Shown here piece after piece: positions 26,974 to 37,361 of a stretch of 64,000 bases of DNA. The notes beneath the pieces are model-generated. The model did no database searches, was not told the origin of the DNA, and was given only the letters and a program-made list of their open reading frames with translations. The DNA is from an uncultured Bacteriovoracaceae bacterium. Lineage in GTDB: Bacteria > Bdellovibrionota > Bacteriovoracia > Bacteriovoracales > Bacteriovoracaceae. Both the position numbers and the translations under genes were made by a program. Within the stretch, counting starts at the first letter, position 1; each line of letters opens with the position of its first letter. The stretch is taken from NCBI GenBank assembly GCA_938017795.1, contig CALIJZ010000002.1:81946-145945 (forward strand), read 5' to 3'.

Positions 26974-28269
26974 TTTTTTTATAAAACCCGCGCGAATACT
27001 ATTCAAACTAGAATATGATTTTTTGTTTGAGTTTATAAAAAGGGTTACTACTAAATCTTTTGAACCTTTATAAACTCCAGTTATTGAAGCTACTCCGTTT
27101 ATATATCCTGTTTTTCCAATAAAGTTTGATCTTTTTATTTTCTTCAAGGTTCCATCTACGCCCGCAATAGGCATGCTAGCAAAAAGAGTGAAGCTATCTA
27201 CTCTTTTCTTAGATTTGTTTAATAAAAATGCATTCATGGCTTTTGCAGTTGTCTTGTTATTTGGATTCAATCCACTCGGGCTCACTAAACTTAAGTTTTC
27301 TGAGCTAAAACCATTTTTGAATAAATATTTTTTGAACTTTTCCACACCTGTGCTCATTTTTCCCTGAGAACTATCAAGTGAGTCTATTTTTTTTATTAAG
27401 GCTTCTGCTATTAAATTATTAGAAAACTTATTCATTAGCTTTATAATCTCACCAATTGGCCTTGATTCAACTGAGACTATTTCCTTGCAACTCTTGCTTA
27501 TATTACCTTTTGTTGTTGGCAAATTTATTTCTAGAATTTTTCTAAATGTTTCGGCAAAATTCAATGATGGATTTTTAGCTTTTATGTATTCAATATGCTC
27601 ACTTTTTGAGCGAGGAAAATTTCCATAAGCTTGAATTATATCTCCATCATATCTTAAACCAATATTTTCACTGCTACTAAAAGTAACTTTAGAGACATTA
27701 GCATTAGAAATATTATCAGATTTTATTTTCTTGTTTATATTGAATAAATGAACTGGAATTGAATTATAATTTAAATTCAAACCTCCTACATGTGCATTAT
27801 ATGCCCTTGTACTGCTAAGTTTTTTTCTTCCAGTTTTAATTGAATAACTCTCAAAAATTGAATCGTCATAAAAAAGATTTTTAAATTCGCTCAAACCGCC
27901 CCTAATTTTTAATTTGTGAGCAAGTAAATACAGATTCTCAATCACAAAACTAGGATCACCTGAACCTACAATATATAAACCCTGACCTTTTTGGCACAAC
28001 TTTGTCTTAAATTTAAAGTCTACTCCTAACTTTTCTAATGCATATTGAGCAGTAAGAATTTTCACTGTAGATGCTGTAGGAAAGAGTACATTCTCATTAT
28101 GAGATTTGATAACCTCTCCAGAGTTTAAATCTTGAACAATATAGGAGTATTCGCCAGCTTTTAGATCTTTTATTATATGATTGGCCGTTTGGACTTTATT
28201 GCCATAACAATTAACATAAAAAAGTAAAAATATAACAATTTTAAACATCTTGATAATTATAACATTCAT
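26953..28269 (-). CDS. dacB: D-alanyl-D-alanine carboxypeptidase/endopeptidase (PBP4, DacB)
   Basis: 438 residues. Peptidase S13 family, acting in the periplasm on stem peptides and cross-links. Active-site FPTASTVKILTAQ (S-x-x-K), FSNNLIAEAL (S-x-N) and FIGKTGYINGVAS (K-T-G) are all present, with the long family insertion between the first two. The signal peptide begins at Met8 (MFKIVIFLLFYVNCYG), so the true start may be 28248 rather than 28269. In Bdellovibrio, secreted PBP4-type enzymes round the prey cell; a similar role here is a guess. Confidence 0.9.
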   Translation of the reverse strand: MNVIIIKMFKIVIFLLFYVNCYGNKVQTANHIIKDLKAGEYSYIVQDLNSGEVIKSHNENVLFPTASTVKILTAQYALEKLGVDFKFKTKLCQKGQGLYIVGSGDPSFVIENLYLLAHKLKIRGGLSEFKNLFYDDSIFESYSIKTGRKKLSSTRAYNAHVGGLNLNYNSIPVHLFNINKKIKSDNISNANVSKVTFSSSENIGLRYDGDIIQAYGNFPRSKSEHIEYIKAKNPSLNFAETFRKILEINLPTTKGNISKSCKEIVSVESRPIGEIIKLMNKFSNNLIAEALIKKIDSLDSSQGKMSTGVEKFKKYLFKNGFSSENLSLVSPSGLNPNNKTTAKAMNAFLLNKSKKRVDSFTLFASMPIAGVDGTLKKIKRSNFIGKTGYINGVASITGVYKGSKDLVVTLFINSNKKSYSSLNSIRAGFIKKLKSITN

Positions 28270-28325
28270 CCATTGAAATTATAGACGTTTCTCAGCATAA
28301 TCTAGCCTTATTTACTGGAGGAAGT

Positions 28326-29909
28326 ATGTGCGGTGTATTCTTTATTGGTGGTTCAAATAAATCTAAGTCTGAAATAGAAAAGGCATTTAACTCTTTTGCC
28401 TATAGAGGACCAGACAATCATCAATTAAATGAAATTAGTGATAATGGTTATATCGGCTTTCACCGCCTCTCTATTATGGATCTATCTGATAATGGTAATC
28501 AACCTTTTAAAATAGACTCCAGTCAACTTATTTGCAATGGTGAAATTTATAACTTTGAACAACTGAAATCAAAATTCTCTTTTAATTATTCATCTAATTC
28601 CGATTGTGAAGTTATTCTTCCAATGATTAAAGAAATCGGCATAAAAGATACAGCTATTTCACTAGATGGTGAATTTGCCTTTATTTACTTTAATCAATCA
28701 TCTGGTGAAATCTTCGCTGCAAGAGACGCAATAGGAATAAGACCACTCTTTTATGGATACTCTGATTCAGGCTCGATTTGCTTTGCCAGTGAAGCTAAAG
28801 GATTGCTTGGAATTTGTGAAGAAATTAACCCTTTCCCACCCGGACACTTTTTTGAAAATGGTATGTTCCACAAATTTATAGATTTCAGAGAGACTTTAGC
28901 TAAAGATTCTTTCGACCTCGATTTAGAACTTAAAGGAATTAGGGATTTATTAATTTCTGGTGTTAAGAAAAGACTAACATCTGATGCCCCTATTGGCTTT
29001 CTATTAAGTGGAGGACTAGATTCGAGCTTGGTTTGTGCAATAGCTGCAAAACATTCCAACAAACCAATAGAGACTTTTTCTATTGGGATAAACGATAGTG
29101 CCATTGACAATAAATACGCTAAAATCGTTTCTGATCACATTGGTTCAAATCATCACGAAGTAATCTTCACTAAAGAAGATATTTTTAAATGTTTAGATGA
29201 TTTAATTTTTTACTTAGAAAGTTGGGACATCACTACGATAAGAGCTTCTGTAGGTATGTATTTAGTTTGTAAATATATTAAAGAAAAGACTGACTTAAAA
29301 GTTGTCCTCACAGGAGAAGTAAGTGATGAAATATTTGGATATAAATATACTGACTACGCTCCAAGTCCTGACCAGTTTCAAGAAGAAGCATACAAACGAG
29401 TAGAAGAGTTATATCTTTTTGATGTCTTAAGAGCAGATAGATGTATTAGTTCAAATTCATTAGAAGCTAGAGTCCCATTTAGCGATACAGACTTTGTAAA
29501 ACACGTTTTTTCAATCAATGCTTCCAAGAAGATGAATATCTGGGGACAAGGTAAATACTTATTAAGAAAAGCTTTTGACGATGGAAGTTACTTACCACCA
29601 GAAATTCTCTATAGAGAAAAAGCTGCTTTTTCAGATGCTGTCGGCCATACATGTGTTGAGTATATAAAAAGGCATGCCGCTGTCATGTATTCTGACGATG
29701 AAAACTATGTGAAATTGTGTAATAAATATTCGCACAATAAACCATTTACCAAAGAATCTTTAATGTATAGAGAGATTTTTCATAAGCACTTCCCAAATCA
29801 TCAAGAACTTATAAAAGAGTATTGGATGCCTAACAAGAATTGGGAAAACTGTGACGTTAAAGATCCTAGTGCACGAGTTTTACCAAACTATGGAGAAAGT
29901 GCTAATTAG
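28326..29909 (+). CDS. asnB: Glutamine-hydrolysing asparagine synthase
   Basis: 527 residues. The N-terminal Cys2 (MCGVFFIGG) is the class II glutaminase nucleophile, with YRGPDN and GEIYNFEQLK. The synthetase domain has the ATP loop LSGGLDSSLVCAIA and TGEVSDEIFGY. Makes asparagine from aspartate, glutamine and ATP. GGAGG lies six bases before the start. The 3' end overlaps the convergent lipoprotein gene by eight bases. The length fits E. coli AsnB-type enzymes (about 550). Confidence 0.95.
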   Translation: MCGVFFIGGSNKSKSEIEKAFNSFAYRGPDNHQLNEISDNGYIGFHRLSIMDLSDNGNQPFKIDSSQLICNGEIYNFEQLKSKFSFNYSSNSDCEVILPMIKEIGIKDTAISLDGEFAFIYFNQSSGEIFAARDAIGIRPLFYGYSDSGSICFASEAKGLLGICEEINPFPPGHFFENGMFHKFIDFRETLAKDSFDLDLELKGIRDLLISGVKKRLTSDAPIGFLLSGGLDSSLVCAIAAKHSNKPIETFSIGINDSAIDNKYAKIVSDHIGSNHHEVIFTKEDIFKCLDDLIFYLESWDITTIRASVGMYLVCKYIKEKTDLKVVLTGEVSDEIFGYKYTDYAPSPDQFQEEAYKRVEELYLFDVLRADRCISSNSLEARVPFSDTDFVKHVFSINASKKMNIWGQGKYLLRKAFDDGSYLPPEILYREKAAFSDAVGHTCVEYIKRHAAVMYSDDENYVKLCNKYSHNKPFTKESLMYREIFHKHFPNHQELIKEYWMPNKNWENCDVKDPSARVLPNYGESAN

Positions 29910-31035
29910 TTTTTTCTTTAACTTCTATATTTGAAAAATCTTTGAATTCTTTAGAATCAGAAATACATTGAATCTCAGGATCATCAATAACTTCTTTTTG
30001 TATTTTTAAGAGCACACCTTCTTTATCTAGGCTAATTGCATGATTAAACAATCTAAGGGCTTCTATTTTATTTTTTCTCCCACATTGAAAGCAAGCTAGA
30101 TTATAACAACCAATTGGCTCTTTACCCTCACATGCTTTCGTTGCCATTTGCTTGGCCTTAGCTGGAAGTTTAGCTACATGAAAATTATAACTAGCGTTTG
30201 TACAACTTGCTACATCACCTAACTCACAGGCTTTTTCATAGCTATAAGCAGAATTTTCATAATCACCCCTGTAAGAAAAATATGCTCCAACATTTTTACA
30301 AGACTCCATAACACCAGATTTACATTCTGACAAAAACTTTTCTGAAGCATCATAAAGTGAATTTTGATACTCTTTCATTTTAACAAAGTTTATCTTTGAT
30401 AAACGCATCTGATGTTTAGAGATTTCTCCAGAGTATTGAGCTAATCTTTTTTTATAACTTTTCTGCTCTGGAGTTAAACTTTTACTACCAGAACAGTTCT
30501 CACTTATTGTTTTTTTAAAATCTGGATACGTCTCAGCAAATCTTCTGTTTACATCTTCGTCAGAATTATGTTTTTTAAATAAGTCTTTGTACTCAACCAT
30601 CCATTTTAAATATTCTTCTTCTGTTTTTATATCTTTTATTTTTTGATTTAAATAATGTTGATCAAGAAGATATTCTTTATTTCTTAAAATTTCGGCACTT
30701 TTTTGAAAATACTTATTAAATAATAGATCAAAGGTACAAGATTTTTCTCCTTCAAACGATGAAAATGTTTTTGTCATACATTTATCACCCTTATTAACGA
30801 TATCTAAATAGACATAACTATTGCTTGCTCCTTCAAAAGCATATGCTTTTGCTAAAACATCAGAATAGTCTGTTTTACATCTAGTATTTATACATTTTTG
30901 GAGCCTAGATTCTGTATCTGTCCCACACAGAGCTACCCCATCATTTATAGTGATTTTTTTAGCCTCAATGCTCTTGTTAGATCCACAACTGACATGAATC
31001 GTTACAATTAAAGAAAATAATATTATATTTTTCAT
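29902..31035 (-). CDS. Lipoprotein with Sel1-like repeats
   Basis: 377 residues. Lipobox VSC at about Cys17. The N-terminal two thirds are Cys- and Lys-rich without a recognised domain. The C-terminal part has consecutive helical repeats with the spacing of Sel1/TPR units (ESCKNVGAYFSYRGDYENSA, ASCTNASYNFHVAKLPAKAK, IGCYNLACFQCGRKNKIEAL). Cys-containing repeats like these occur in HcpA-type secreted proteins. Likely a protein-binding exported lipoprotein. Confidence 0.7.
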   Translation of the reverse strand: MKNIILFSLIVTIHVSCGSNKSIEAKKITINDGVALCGTDTESRLQKCINTRCKTDYSDVLAKAYAFEGASNSYVYLDIVNKGDKCMTKTFSSFEGEKSCTFDLLFNKYFQKSAEILRNKEYLLDQHYLNQKIKDIKTEEEYLKWMVEYKDLFKKHNSDEDVNRRFAETYPDFKKTISENCSGSKSLTPEQKSYKKRLAQYSGEISKHQMRLSKINFVKMKEYQNSLYDASEKFLSECKSGVMESCKNVGAYFSYRGDYENSAYSYEKACELGDVASCTNASYNFHVAKLPAKAKQMATKACEGKEPIGCYNLACFQCGRKNKIEALRLFNHAISLDKEGVLLKIQKEVIDDPEIQCISDSKEFKDFSNIEVKEKTN

Positions 31036-31162
31036 CTATTTCTCCCTGAACCTATTTAAGACTAACCACTACATCCAATCAAGTTACCTAACTTGAAATT
31101 TACTATATTGACTCAAACTAAATAATTTAAATTTCATATTAATTGAATTATATTATTAACCT

Positions 31163-33781
31163 ATGAAGACATCTGAAATTAGAATTAAATTTATCAAGTT
31201 TTTTGAGAGTAAATCTCATGCTCACCTACCCTCAGCCTCACTTATACCCTCAGGTGATGCAACGCTGCTTTTTACAAATGCAGGAATGGTTCAGTTTAAG
31301 GATAACTTTACTGGCAAGGCAAACCCTAAGAATAAAAGAGCTGTTACAATTCAAAAATGTGTAAGAGCTGGTGGTAAACATAATGATCTTGAAAATGTTG
31401 GATTCACTGCTAGACATCATACCTTTTTTGAAATGTTGGGTAATTTCTCATTTGGTGATTATTTTAAAAAAGAAGCAATTTCATTTGCATGGGAATTTTT
31501 AACAAAAGAGTTAAATATTCCAAAAGAAAAACTTTATATCACATGTCATCATACAGATACAGAGTCAGCCGATATCTGGCATAACCAGGAAGGAATTCCT
31601 AGAGAACGAATATTTTTTAAAGGTGATAAGGATAACTTTTGGGAAATGGGTGAAACTGGACCATGTGGCCCATGTTCTGAAATTTTCTTTGATCATGGGA
31701 AAGATCATGCTGATGCATCCGTAGATACTTCTGAATGCTTGCTCGATGACGAATCAAGATATGTAGAAATCTGGAATCTTGTATTTATGCAATTTGAAAA
31801 ATATAGAGATGGTTCTGAAATCAAGAAAAAGCTTTTACCAAAACCCAGTGTAGATACTGGTGCTGGTCTAGAAAGAATTGCAGCAGCCCTTCAAGGTACT
31901 TATAATAATTTTGACTCTGATGGCTTTCAAGTAATTATAAAGAAAATAGAAACTATTAGCTCTAAAAAATATTCTGATTATCCTCAAATGATGAGAGTAG
32001 TCGCTGACCATGCCAGATCAACAAGTTTGTTATTATCTGATGGTGTTCTCCCTTCCAATGAAGGTCGAGGATATGTTTTAAGAAGGATCATTAGAAGAGC
32101 AGTAAGGTATCTAGATCTTCTAGAAGTAAAAAATACGTCTCTTTACACTTTGGTTGATGTTGTTTTTGATTCACTTGTTCAAATTTTTCCTGACATTAGA
32201 AACAACCAACAATTTGTAGAAAAATATTTAAGGCTAGAAGAAGACTCATTTAGAAAAACTTTATCTAGTGGATTAAAACTATTAGAAAAAGAAATTTCAC
32301 TTCTAAAAAAATCTTCTCAAACTAAACTCAGTGGTAAAGCTGCATTTGACTTATACGATACTCATGGATTTCCAATAGATCTAACAGAAATGATCCTTAA
32401 AGAAAATGGACTAACTCCCGATCTTGATGGCTTTAATTCTGAAATGCAAAAACAAGTTAAACGATCAAAAAAATCTGGAAACTTTAGTGCTAATGAAAAT
32501 GATAATGAGTTATTCTATAAATCTTTTGAAAAAAATGGTGCTACTAATTTTATTGGTTATGATCAACTCGAGAGCGACTCTAAACTTTTAGATATTATTA
32601 AACTCAAAGATCAATCTGCATTAATTTTTGATAAGTCACCATTTTATGCTGAAGGTGGTGGTCAATTAGGTGATATTGGTGAAATCTATTCAGGCAATGA
32701 TCTAGTTGCTTTAGTTGAAAACACCTTGAAACCTGTTGATGGTTTACATATTCATTTAACTCAAAGTAAAAATGAGTTTAAGTTAGGTAATACTTATAAA
32801 CTTCTTGTTAATAAGAAAAATAGGAACTTAACAAAGTCTAACCATACAGCAACACATCTACTGCAAGCTGCTCTGATTAGCGTTCTTGGAAATCATATTA
32901 AACAAGCCGGTTCTAGCGTTGGTCCTGATAGATTAAGATTTGATTTTACCCATCCAGAAAAATTGTCCAAGGAAGATATTTCTAAAATAGAAGGAATTGT
33001 TAATAAAAAAATTCAAGAATCAATCAATGTTATGCCAAGTTCAGTAAAAAAAGATGAAGCAATTAGCATGGGAGCCATGGCTTTGTTTGGTGAAAAATAT
33101 GGAGATATTGTTAGAATTATTAATATTCCCGGTTTTTCCCTAGAACTTTGTGGAGGAACTCACGTTAAAAACACCTCTGAGATAAGTTTTTTTAAAATCC
33201 TAAGTGAAGGCTCATTAGCTACAGGTGTTAGAAGAATTGAAGCCATGACAAACATTGGTGCATTTAATTTTGTTAATCAAAAGCTCTCTACACTTGAAGA
33301 AATTGAAACTATTTCCAATACTAAAGATCAAAAGCTAGTAGAAAAAATTGTTAAAATGAAAGAAGAAATTTTGAGTGCCAATAAAAAGATTTCCCAACTC
33401 GAAGAAAAAATTCAAACAATTAATGCTCAAGATATTTTAGACTCAGATATTATAAGCTTATCAAATGGATTAACATTTAAGCATATTCATGCCACTTCAG
33501 ATATGGACATTAGGAAACTTGGCGATCTTTTTATTGATAAGCACCCAAAAGGTCTAGTTTTCATTACTGCTAATAAAGGTAATAAATCGATGGTTCTCCT
33601 TAAGACTTATAAAAACAATGAAAATCTTGATTGCTCTAGCTTATTAAAAGATATTGCTTCAAAATTTGGAGCTAAAGGTGGTGGAAAAAAAGCTATGGCC
33701 CAAGGATCAATTTCCTCTACTGACCTCGATAGCTTTACGCAGGAAATGAATAACAAGATTTTTGATTTATATAATTCTTAA
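31163..33781 (+). CDS. alaS: Alanyl-tRNA synthetase
   Basis: 872 residues, full length. Class II motifs include GGKHNDLENVG with TARHHTFFEMLGNFSFGDYF and ETGPCGPCSEIFFDHG. The editing domain has the zinc ligands HTATHLLQAAL and CGGTHV. The C-terminal domain ends in a Gly-rich GAKGGGKKAMAQGS. Charges tRNA-Ala and clears mis-activated Ser or Gly. A TTGACT element lies about 55 bases before the start. Its stop overlaps the end of the convergent small gene by four bases. Confidence 0.97.
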   Translation: MKTSEIRIKFIKFFESKSHAHLPSASLIPSGDATLLFTNAGMVQFKDNFTGKANPKNKRAVTIQKCVRAGGKHNDLENVGFTARHHTFFEMLGNFSFGDYFKKEAISFAWEFLTKELNIPKEKLYITCHHTDTESADIWHNQEGIPRERIFFKGDKDNFWEMGETGPCGPCSEIFFDHGKDHADASVDTSECLLDDESRYVEIWNLVFMQFEKYRDGSEIKKKLLPKPSVDTGAGLERIAAALQGTYNNFDSDGFQVIIKKIETISSKKYSDYPQMMRVVADHARSTSLLLSDGVLPSNEGRGYVLRRIIRRAVRYLDLLEVKNTSLYTLVDVVFDSLVQIFPDIRNNQQFVEKYLRLEEDSFRKTLSSGLKLLEKEISLLKKSSQTKLSGKAAFDLYDTHGFPIDLTEMILKENGLTPDLDGFNSEMQKQVKRSKKSGNFSANENDNELFYKSFEKNGATNFIGYDQLESDSKLLDIIKLKDQSALIFDKSPFYAEGGGQLGDIGEIYSGNDLVALVENTLKPVDGLHIHLTQSKNEFKLGNTYKLLVNKKNRNLTKSNHTATHLLQAALISVLGNHIKQAGSSVGPDRLRFDFTHPEKLSKEDISKIEGIVNKKIQESINVMPSSVKKDEAISMGAMALFGEKYGDIVRIINIPGFSLELCGGTHVKNTSEISFFKILSEGSLATGVRRIEAMTNIGAFNFVNQKLSTLEEIETISNTKDQKLVEKIVKMKEEILSANKKISQLEEKIQTINAQDILDSDIISLSNGLTFKHIHATSDMDIRKLGDLFIDKHPKGLVFITANKGNKSMVLLKTYKNNENLDCSSLLKDIASKFGAKGGGKKAMAQGSISSTDLDSFTQEMNNKIFDLYNS

Positions 33782-34116
33782 TGTGTTCTGCTGGGATCAG
33801 TAACAGAAAACTTTCTATTGTTTAATATATCATCTATACCGCTTGATTTATTTCCGCTAAGTGTCCCAGTTGAACTACCAAAGTTTATGCATCTTTTTTC
33901 AGTTATGACTCCTATTAAAGAATCATTTTGTGAGCACTTTTTTTGTGTTGGTCTTCTCATCTTTACAACTTTTAATTTCTTCCCTTTTAATTCAACTACA
34001 GCACACTTTTTATTTTTCAATTGAATTAATTCACTCTCACAACTATACATAAAATGATTTAACTTCATTCCATATGAAATATTTAAAAATATTAAAACTA
34101 ATATATATTTCTTCAT
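33778..34116 (-). CDS. Small secreted protein of unknown function
   Basis: 112 residues. The signal peptide is about 1-17 (ILVLIFLNISYG). A Cys- and Lys-rich body follows (four Cys, possibly two disulphides) and a Gly/Ser segment. No domain recognised. It starts at the base where the large dockerin lipoprotein gene ends, so it is probably co-transcribed and may work with it. Confidence 0.55.
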   Translation of the reverse strand: MKKYILVLIFLNISYGMKLNHFMYSCESELIQLKNKKCAVVELKGKKLKVVKMRRPTQKKCSQNDSLIGVITEKRCINFGSSTGTLSGNKSSGIDDILNNRKFSVTDPSRTH

Positions 34117-37100
34117 TAATTCCCCTTAATTCCATTAAATCGTAAATTTTCAAATGGTAAAAAGACATCACAATCATCAACTTTTCTATTGTTTTTAAAG
34201 GCTTCTTCCCAGCTTGGAAATAATCCTAGAATCCATTTCCTCATATTTACTAAATCAACAGCTGAGACTCTTCCATCTCCACTATTATCAACCATTTTAC
34301 CACCAAATATATTTATTAAATGTGCTTCGTTGTTTGGATTATCAGCCGGAGTACCAACCAAAGAGATCCCTAAAATATGCTTTTGTAATAATACAATATC
34401 TACTGCACTTAGATTAATACTTGTTCCAGCAGCTTGATTTAGATCAAAATCACAGACTCTAAACCCTTTTACTTCTATGTTTTTATTTCCTGAAATATGA
34501 TTACTTATATTATTATCAACATTGTTTTCACCCAAACTTAATTGCGATTGCTCTAGTTTTATTTTCAGTAATTTATCATTAATTGCTTCAGGCGTAACAC
34601 AGCTATAACTTAGAGTGACTGACCTTTGAGGGTTAAGGTTATTTATTTTCCATTGACCATCATTTCCTTGTGTTGAGACACTTCCGTTATTAACTGCAAC
34701 TACAATTGGTCTAGTATTTAATTGTTCTGGACATTTTACAGTATAAACTATCTCTTGAGCTATTTGCGGACCAAGGTTCTCGATGTCTAGTTTTAATTGA
34801 ATTCTCTCCCCAGCTTTGATTTGTGGATTAATTATCTCTAATGAAGTTTTTATATCACTAACTAATTTATCATTTGTTTTATCTTTAACTACAAATTCTA
34901 AAACTGTGCTGTTATTTGATCTATCATTATCGTTTTGCGTAACAAACACTTGCGATTGCTTTACTTCAAATTTTAATTTTTGACCGCTAGTTCCTTCGTT
35001 AATTTTACACGTTATTTCTTGAATTTTTGCATTGGCCCTATCACCTTGGTCGATATCTATAGAACCTAATGTCCATAACTTAGAGCTTTGTACAGAAACT
35101 GATCTTTTTATCTCTGATGTATCTTCAGGACAAAATGCAACAATTGAAGTAATTCCTGCTTTATCTGGACCTTTGTTAACAACTCCCAACGTTATGATAA
35201 CTTCATCTCCTTCAGATGGTGATGAATCATTTATAGAGGAAAAGACTTCTATATCACTTTCTTTTTGTTTTTCTTTAATTCTCAAATTTATAGAACTATT
35301 TTCATTGCTTCTATTTAAGTCTCTTTGATCAGTTAAAATGTCACCTTCATTAACTAAAAACTCTATTGCTTGGCCTTCTTGGTCTTCATTAATTCTACAT
35401 CTTAACTCTATACTCTCTTTTGTATTTGGAGCAATTGTTCCTATAACCCATAGATTATCTGATTCACTAAAAATCCCTGCTGTAATAGCTGGATTTCCAA
35501 TTTTTTCAGTTCCAGCTGGACAACTTAAATTTACTGTAACTGAAGTTGCTTGATTTGAACTTACGTTTGTTAACTCGACCTTAAATGGAATTTCTCTCAA
35601 TACTTCAACACTTTCAAAACCAAAAGGAATAACTTTTGCTTCGATATCTATTATTTCACCTTCTACTTCTTCTTCCTCACAGGAGGCTACAGAGAGTTGA
35701 AATTCTAATTCATTTTCTCTATGAATAAGATCTTCTTTTAAGAATTCGCTCAAACTTCCATTAAGTGAAAAATGAACAAAAGGAGTACTTATTCCTCTTA
35801 TGTCAATTGTCTCAAAACCACCTTCACTTCTTGGTCTATTTTCATCTAGTGTATTTTGTGAAAATGGAATATCACCAAAACCAAGAGCTCTACCAGCATC
35901 TAAAAATGATGGTAAAAAATCTGCATTTCTAGAAGTAAAAGCATCCATATGACATGAACTACAAGAATTAAGAGCAAATCTATACTTAATCATTGTTTTT
36001 TCATTATTTGAAATAATTGATTCATCAATATTATTAAAAGGTATAGCTATTGATTCACCATCAGGAATAAAGGAAGGTGTTCCGTTATTAAACTCTCTTC
36101 CCCAATTTGCATTTGGACTATAAGTATTTTGCCATCCCGTTAAAAGATCCGGTAATTTATAAGTCTCATTTAAATCAGCTATTTTATCTTTTTGAGCAAT
36201 TACAAAATCGATAATTTCTTTATTCCCATTTGGGTTCATCGGTTTTCCTAAAGAGGCAATCGGTAGGCCTACTGCTCCGCTTGGAGATGTAACAAAATTA
36301 TCTTTTGGAGAATTTTCCATTCTATGCCGAACTAATAAATTAGGTCCCGGCCCTTTTTCTAATTGATTTTCAAATAATGCCCAAGGAGACCCAAAGCCAT
36401 TTATAAAATCATTGACTCTTACTTGGCCGATTGAACTTTTATTACTCCACTTAGAATCATTATAATCTACTAAAGCAACTCTATCTAAAACTTTTTCTAA
36501 CTGATTTCTATATTCTGAAGAGTTGATCTCTAAACAACTTAATCTTGCCCATTCTTCATTCCATTTTTTTCTATCCCAGGCATCGACACTATTTAGTGAA
36601 TCTCCAATTCTTAATGATCCATCCCCCATAGCAAGTTTATATTCTAAAATCACAAAGTGACTTACAGGTGCATTAAACTCACCTAAAAGTTGATAGATAA
36701 ATCTACCTTCTCCTGCATGTTCTAAGTTTCCTGCTTCATCGTTTTCTATGAGATCTGGTCTAAATACAACAGCTATGAGTTTATAAGGAGACCCTTCAAG
36801 AAATTTTTGTTCTTGACCCTGCTCAACTTCTGACTTTTCCCAACGTGAAACAATAGTTGAATGAGTTGTATTTAATGGCTGAATATCATTTAACTCACCT
36901 TCAATTTTTTGATCTTCAGGAATATCTGTAAGAATCATATTATCCAAATATCTTTTAATAAATAAATGAAACTGCTCATCTGGATTTATTCCATTTGACC
37001 TAATTAATAAATTTGGATCATTCATATTCTTTAGCAGGTTGGAAAAACTATATTTAGATGAATCTAGAGCGGTCAATAGAGTTTGATCTGTGATAAATAG

Positions 37101-37280
37101 TGATTTTGAATGATTAATATCTCGAGCATTGGAATCACTCTCACACAAACAAGAATCAAGAGTAGACATAAATTGCAACTCTTTTTTATTTGTTTCTTCT
37201 TTCTTGGGAGTAGCTACTTTTTTTGACTCAAAACATGAAATCAATATAAAGAGAGATAGTAATACTTTAAAAATATTCAT
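34116..37280 (-). CDS. Large lipoprotein with CxxCH motif, CARDB/DUF11-like repeats and C-terminal dockerin
   Basis: 1054 residues. Lipobox ISC (Cys about 16). The N-terminal 520 residues have no known domain but include a single CSSCH at about 440-444, a possible haem-c site or metal-binding pair. From about 545 to 940 three repeats with the CARDB/DUF11 pattern follow (VNKGPDKAG, LGSID; IENLGPQIAQEI). The C-terminus (about 960-1035) has two dockerin-type segments, the second clear: DNSGDGRVSAVDLVNMRKWI, a Ca-binding loop with the DxNxDGxxxxxD spacing. A surface-anchored scaffold or adhesin is likely. Dockerins are unusual in a lipid-anchored protein, and no cohesin is seen here. Confidence 0.75.
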   Translation of the reverse strand: MNIFKVLLSLFILISCFESKKVATPKKEETNKKELQFMSTLDSCLCESDSNARDINHSKSLFITDQTLLTALDSSKYSFSNLLKNMNDPNLLIRSNGINPDEQFHLFIKRYLDNMILTDIPEDQKIEGELNDIQPLNTTHSTIVSRWEKSEVEQGQEQKFLEGSPYKLIAVVFRPDLIENDEAGNLEHAGEGRFIYQLLGEFNAPVSHFVILEYKLAMGDGSLRIGDSLNSVDAWDRKKWNEEWARLSCLEINSSEYRNQLEKVLDRVALVDYNDSKWSNKSSIGQVRVNDFINGFGSPWALFENQLEKGPGPNLLVRHRMENSPKDNFVTSPSGAVGLPIASLGKPMNPNGNKEIIDFVIAQKDKIADLNETYKLPDLLTGWQNTYSPNANWGREFNNGTPSFIPDGESIAIPFNNIDESIISNNEKTMIKYRFALNSCSSCHMDAFTSRNADFLPSFLDAGRALGFGDIPFSQNTLDENRPRSEGGFETIDIRGISTPFVHFSLNGSLSEFLKEDLIHRENELEFQLSVASCEEEEVEGEIIDIEAKVIPFGFESVEVLREIPFKVELTNVSSNQATSVTVNLSCPAGTEKIGNPAITAGIFSESDNLWVIGTIAPNTKESIELRCRINEDQEGQAIEFLVNEGDILTDQRDLNRSNENSSINLRIKEKQKESDIEVFSSINDSSPSEGDEVIITLGVVNKGPDKAGITSIVAFCPEDTSEIKRSVSVQSSKLWTLGSIDIDQGDRANAKIQEITCKINEGTSGQKLKFEVKQSQVFVTQNDNDRSNNSTVLEFVVKDKTNDKLVSDIKTSLEIINPQIKAGERIQLKLDIENLGPQIAQEIVYTVKCPEQLNTRPIVVAVNNGSVSTQGNDGQWKINNLNPQRSVTLSYSCVTPEAINDKLLKIKLEQSQLSLGENNVDNNISNHISGNKNIEVKGFRVCDFDLNQAAGTSINLSAVDIVLLQKHILGISLVGTPADNPNNEAHLINIFGGKMVDNSGDGRVSAVDLVNMRKWILGLFPSWEEAFKNNRKVDDCDVFLPFENLRFNGIKGN

Positions 37281-37361
37281 TGTTTATTTATCGGTAAAAT
37301 CTTCTATTTCTTTATCATTTTATATTTATCAGTAATAAGTAATTTTGATATAATTCTTATT

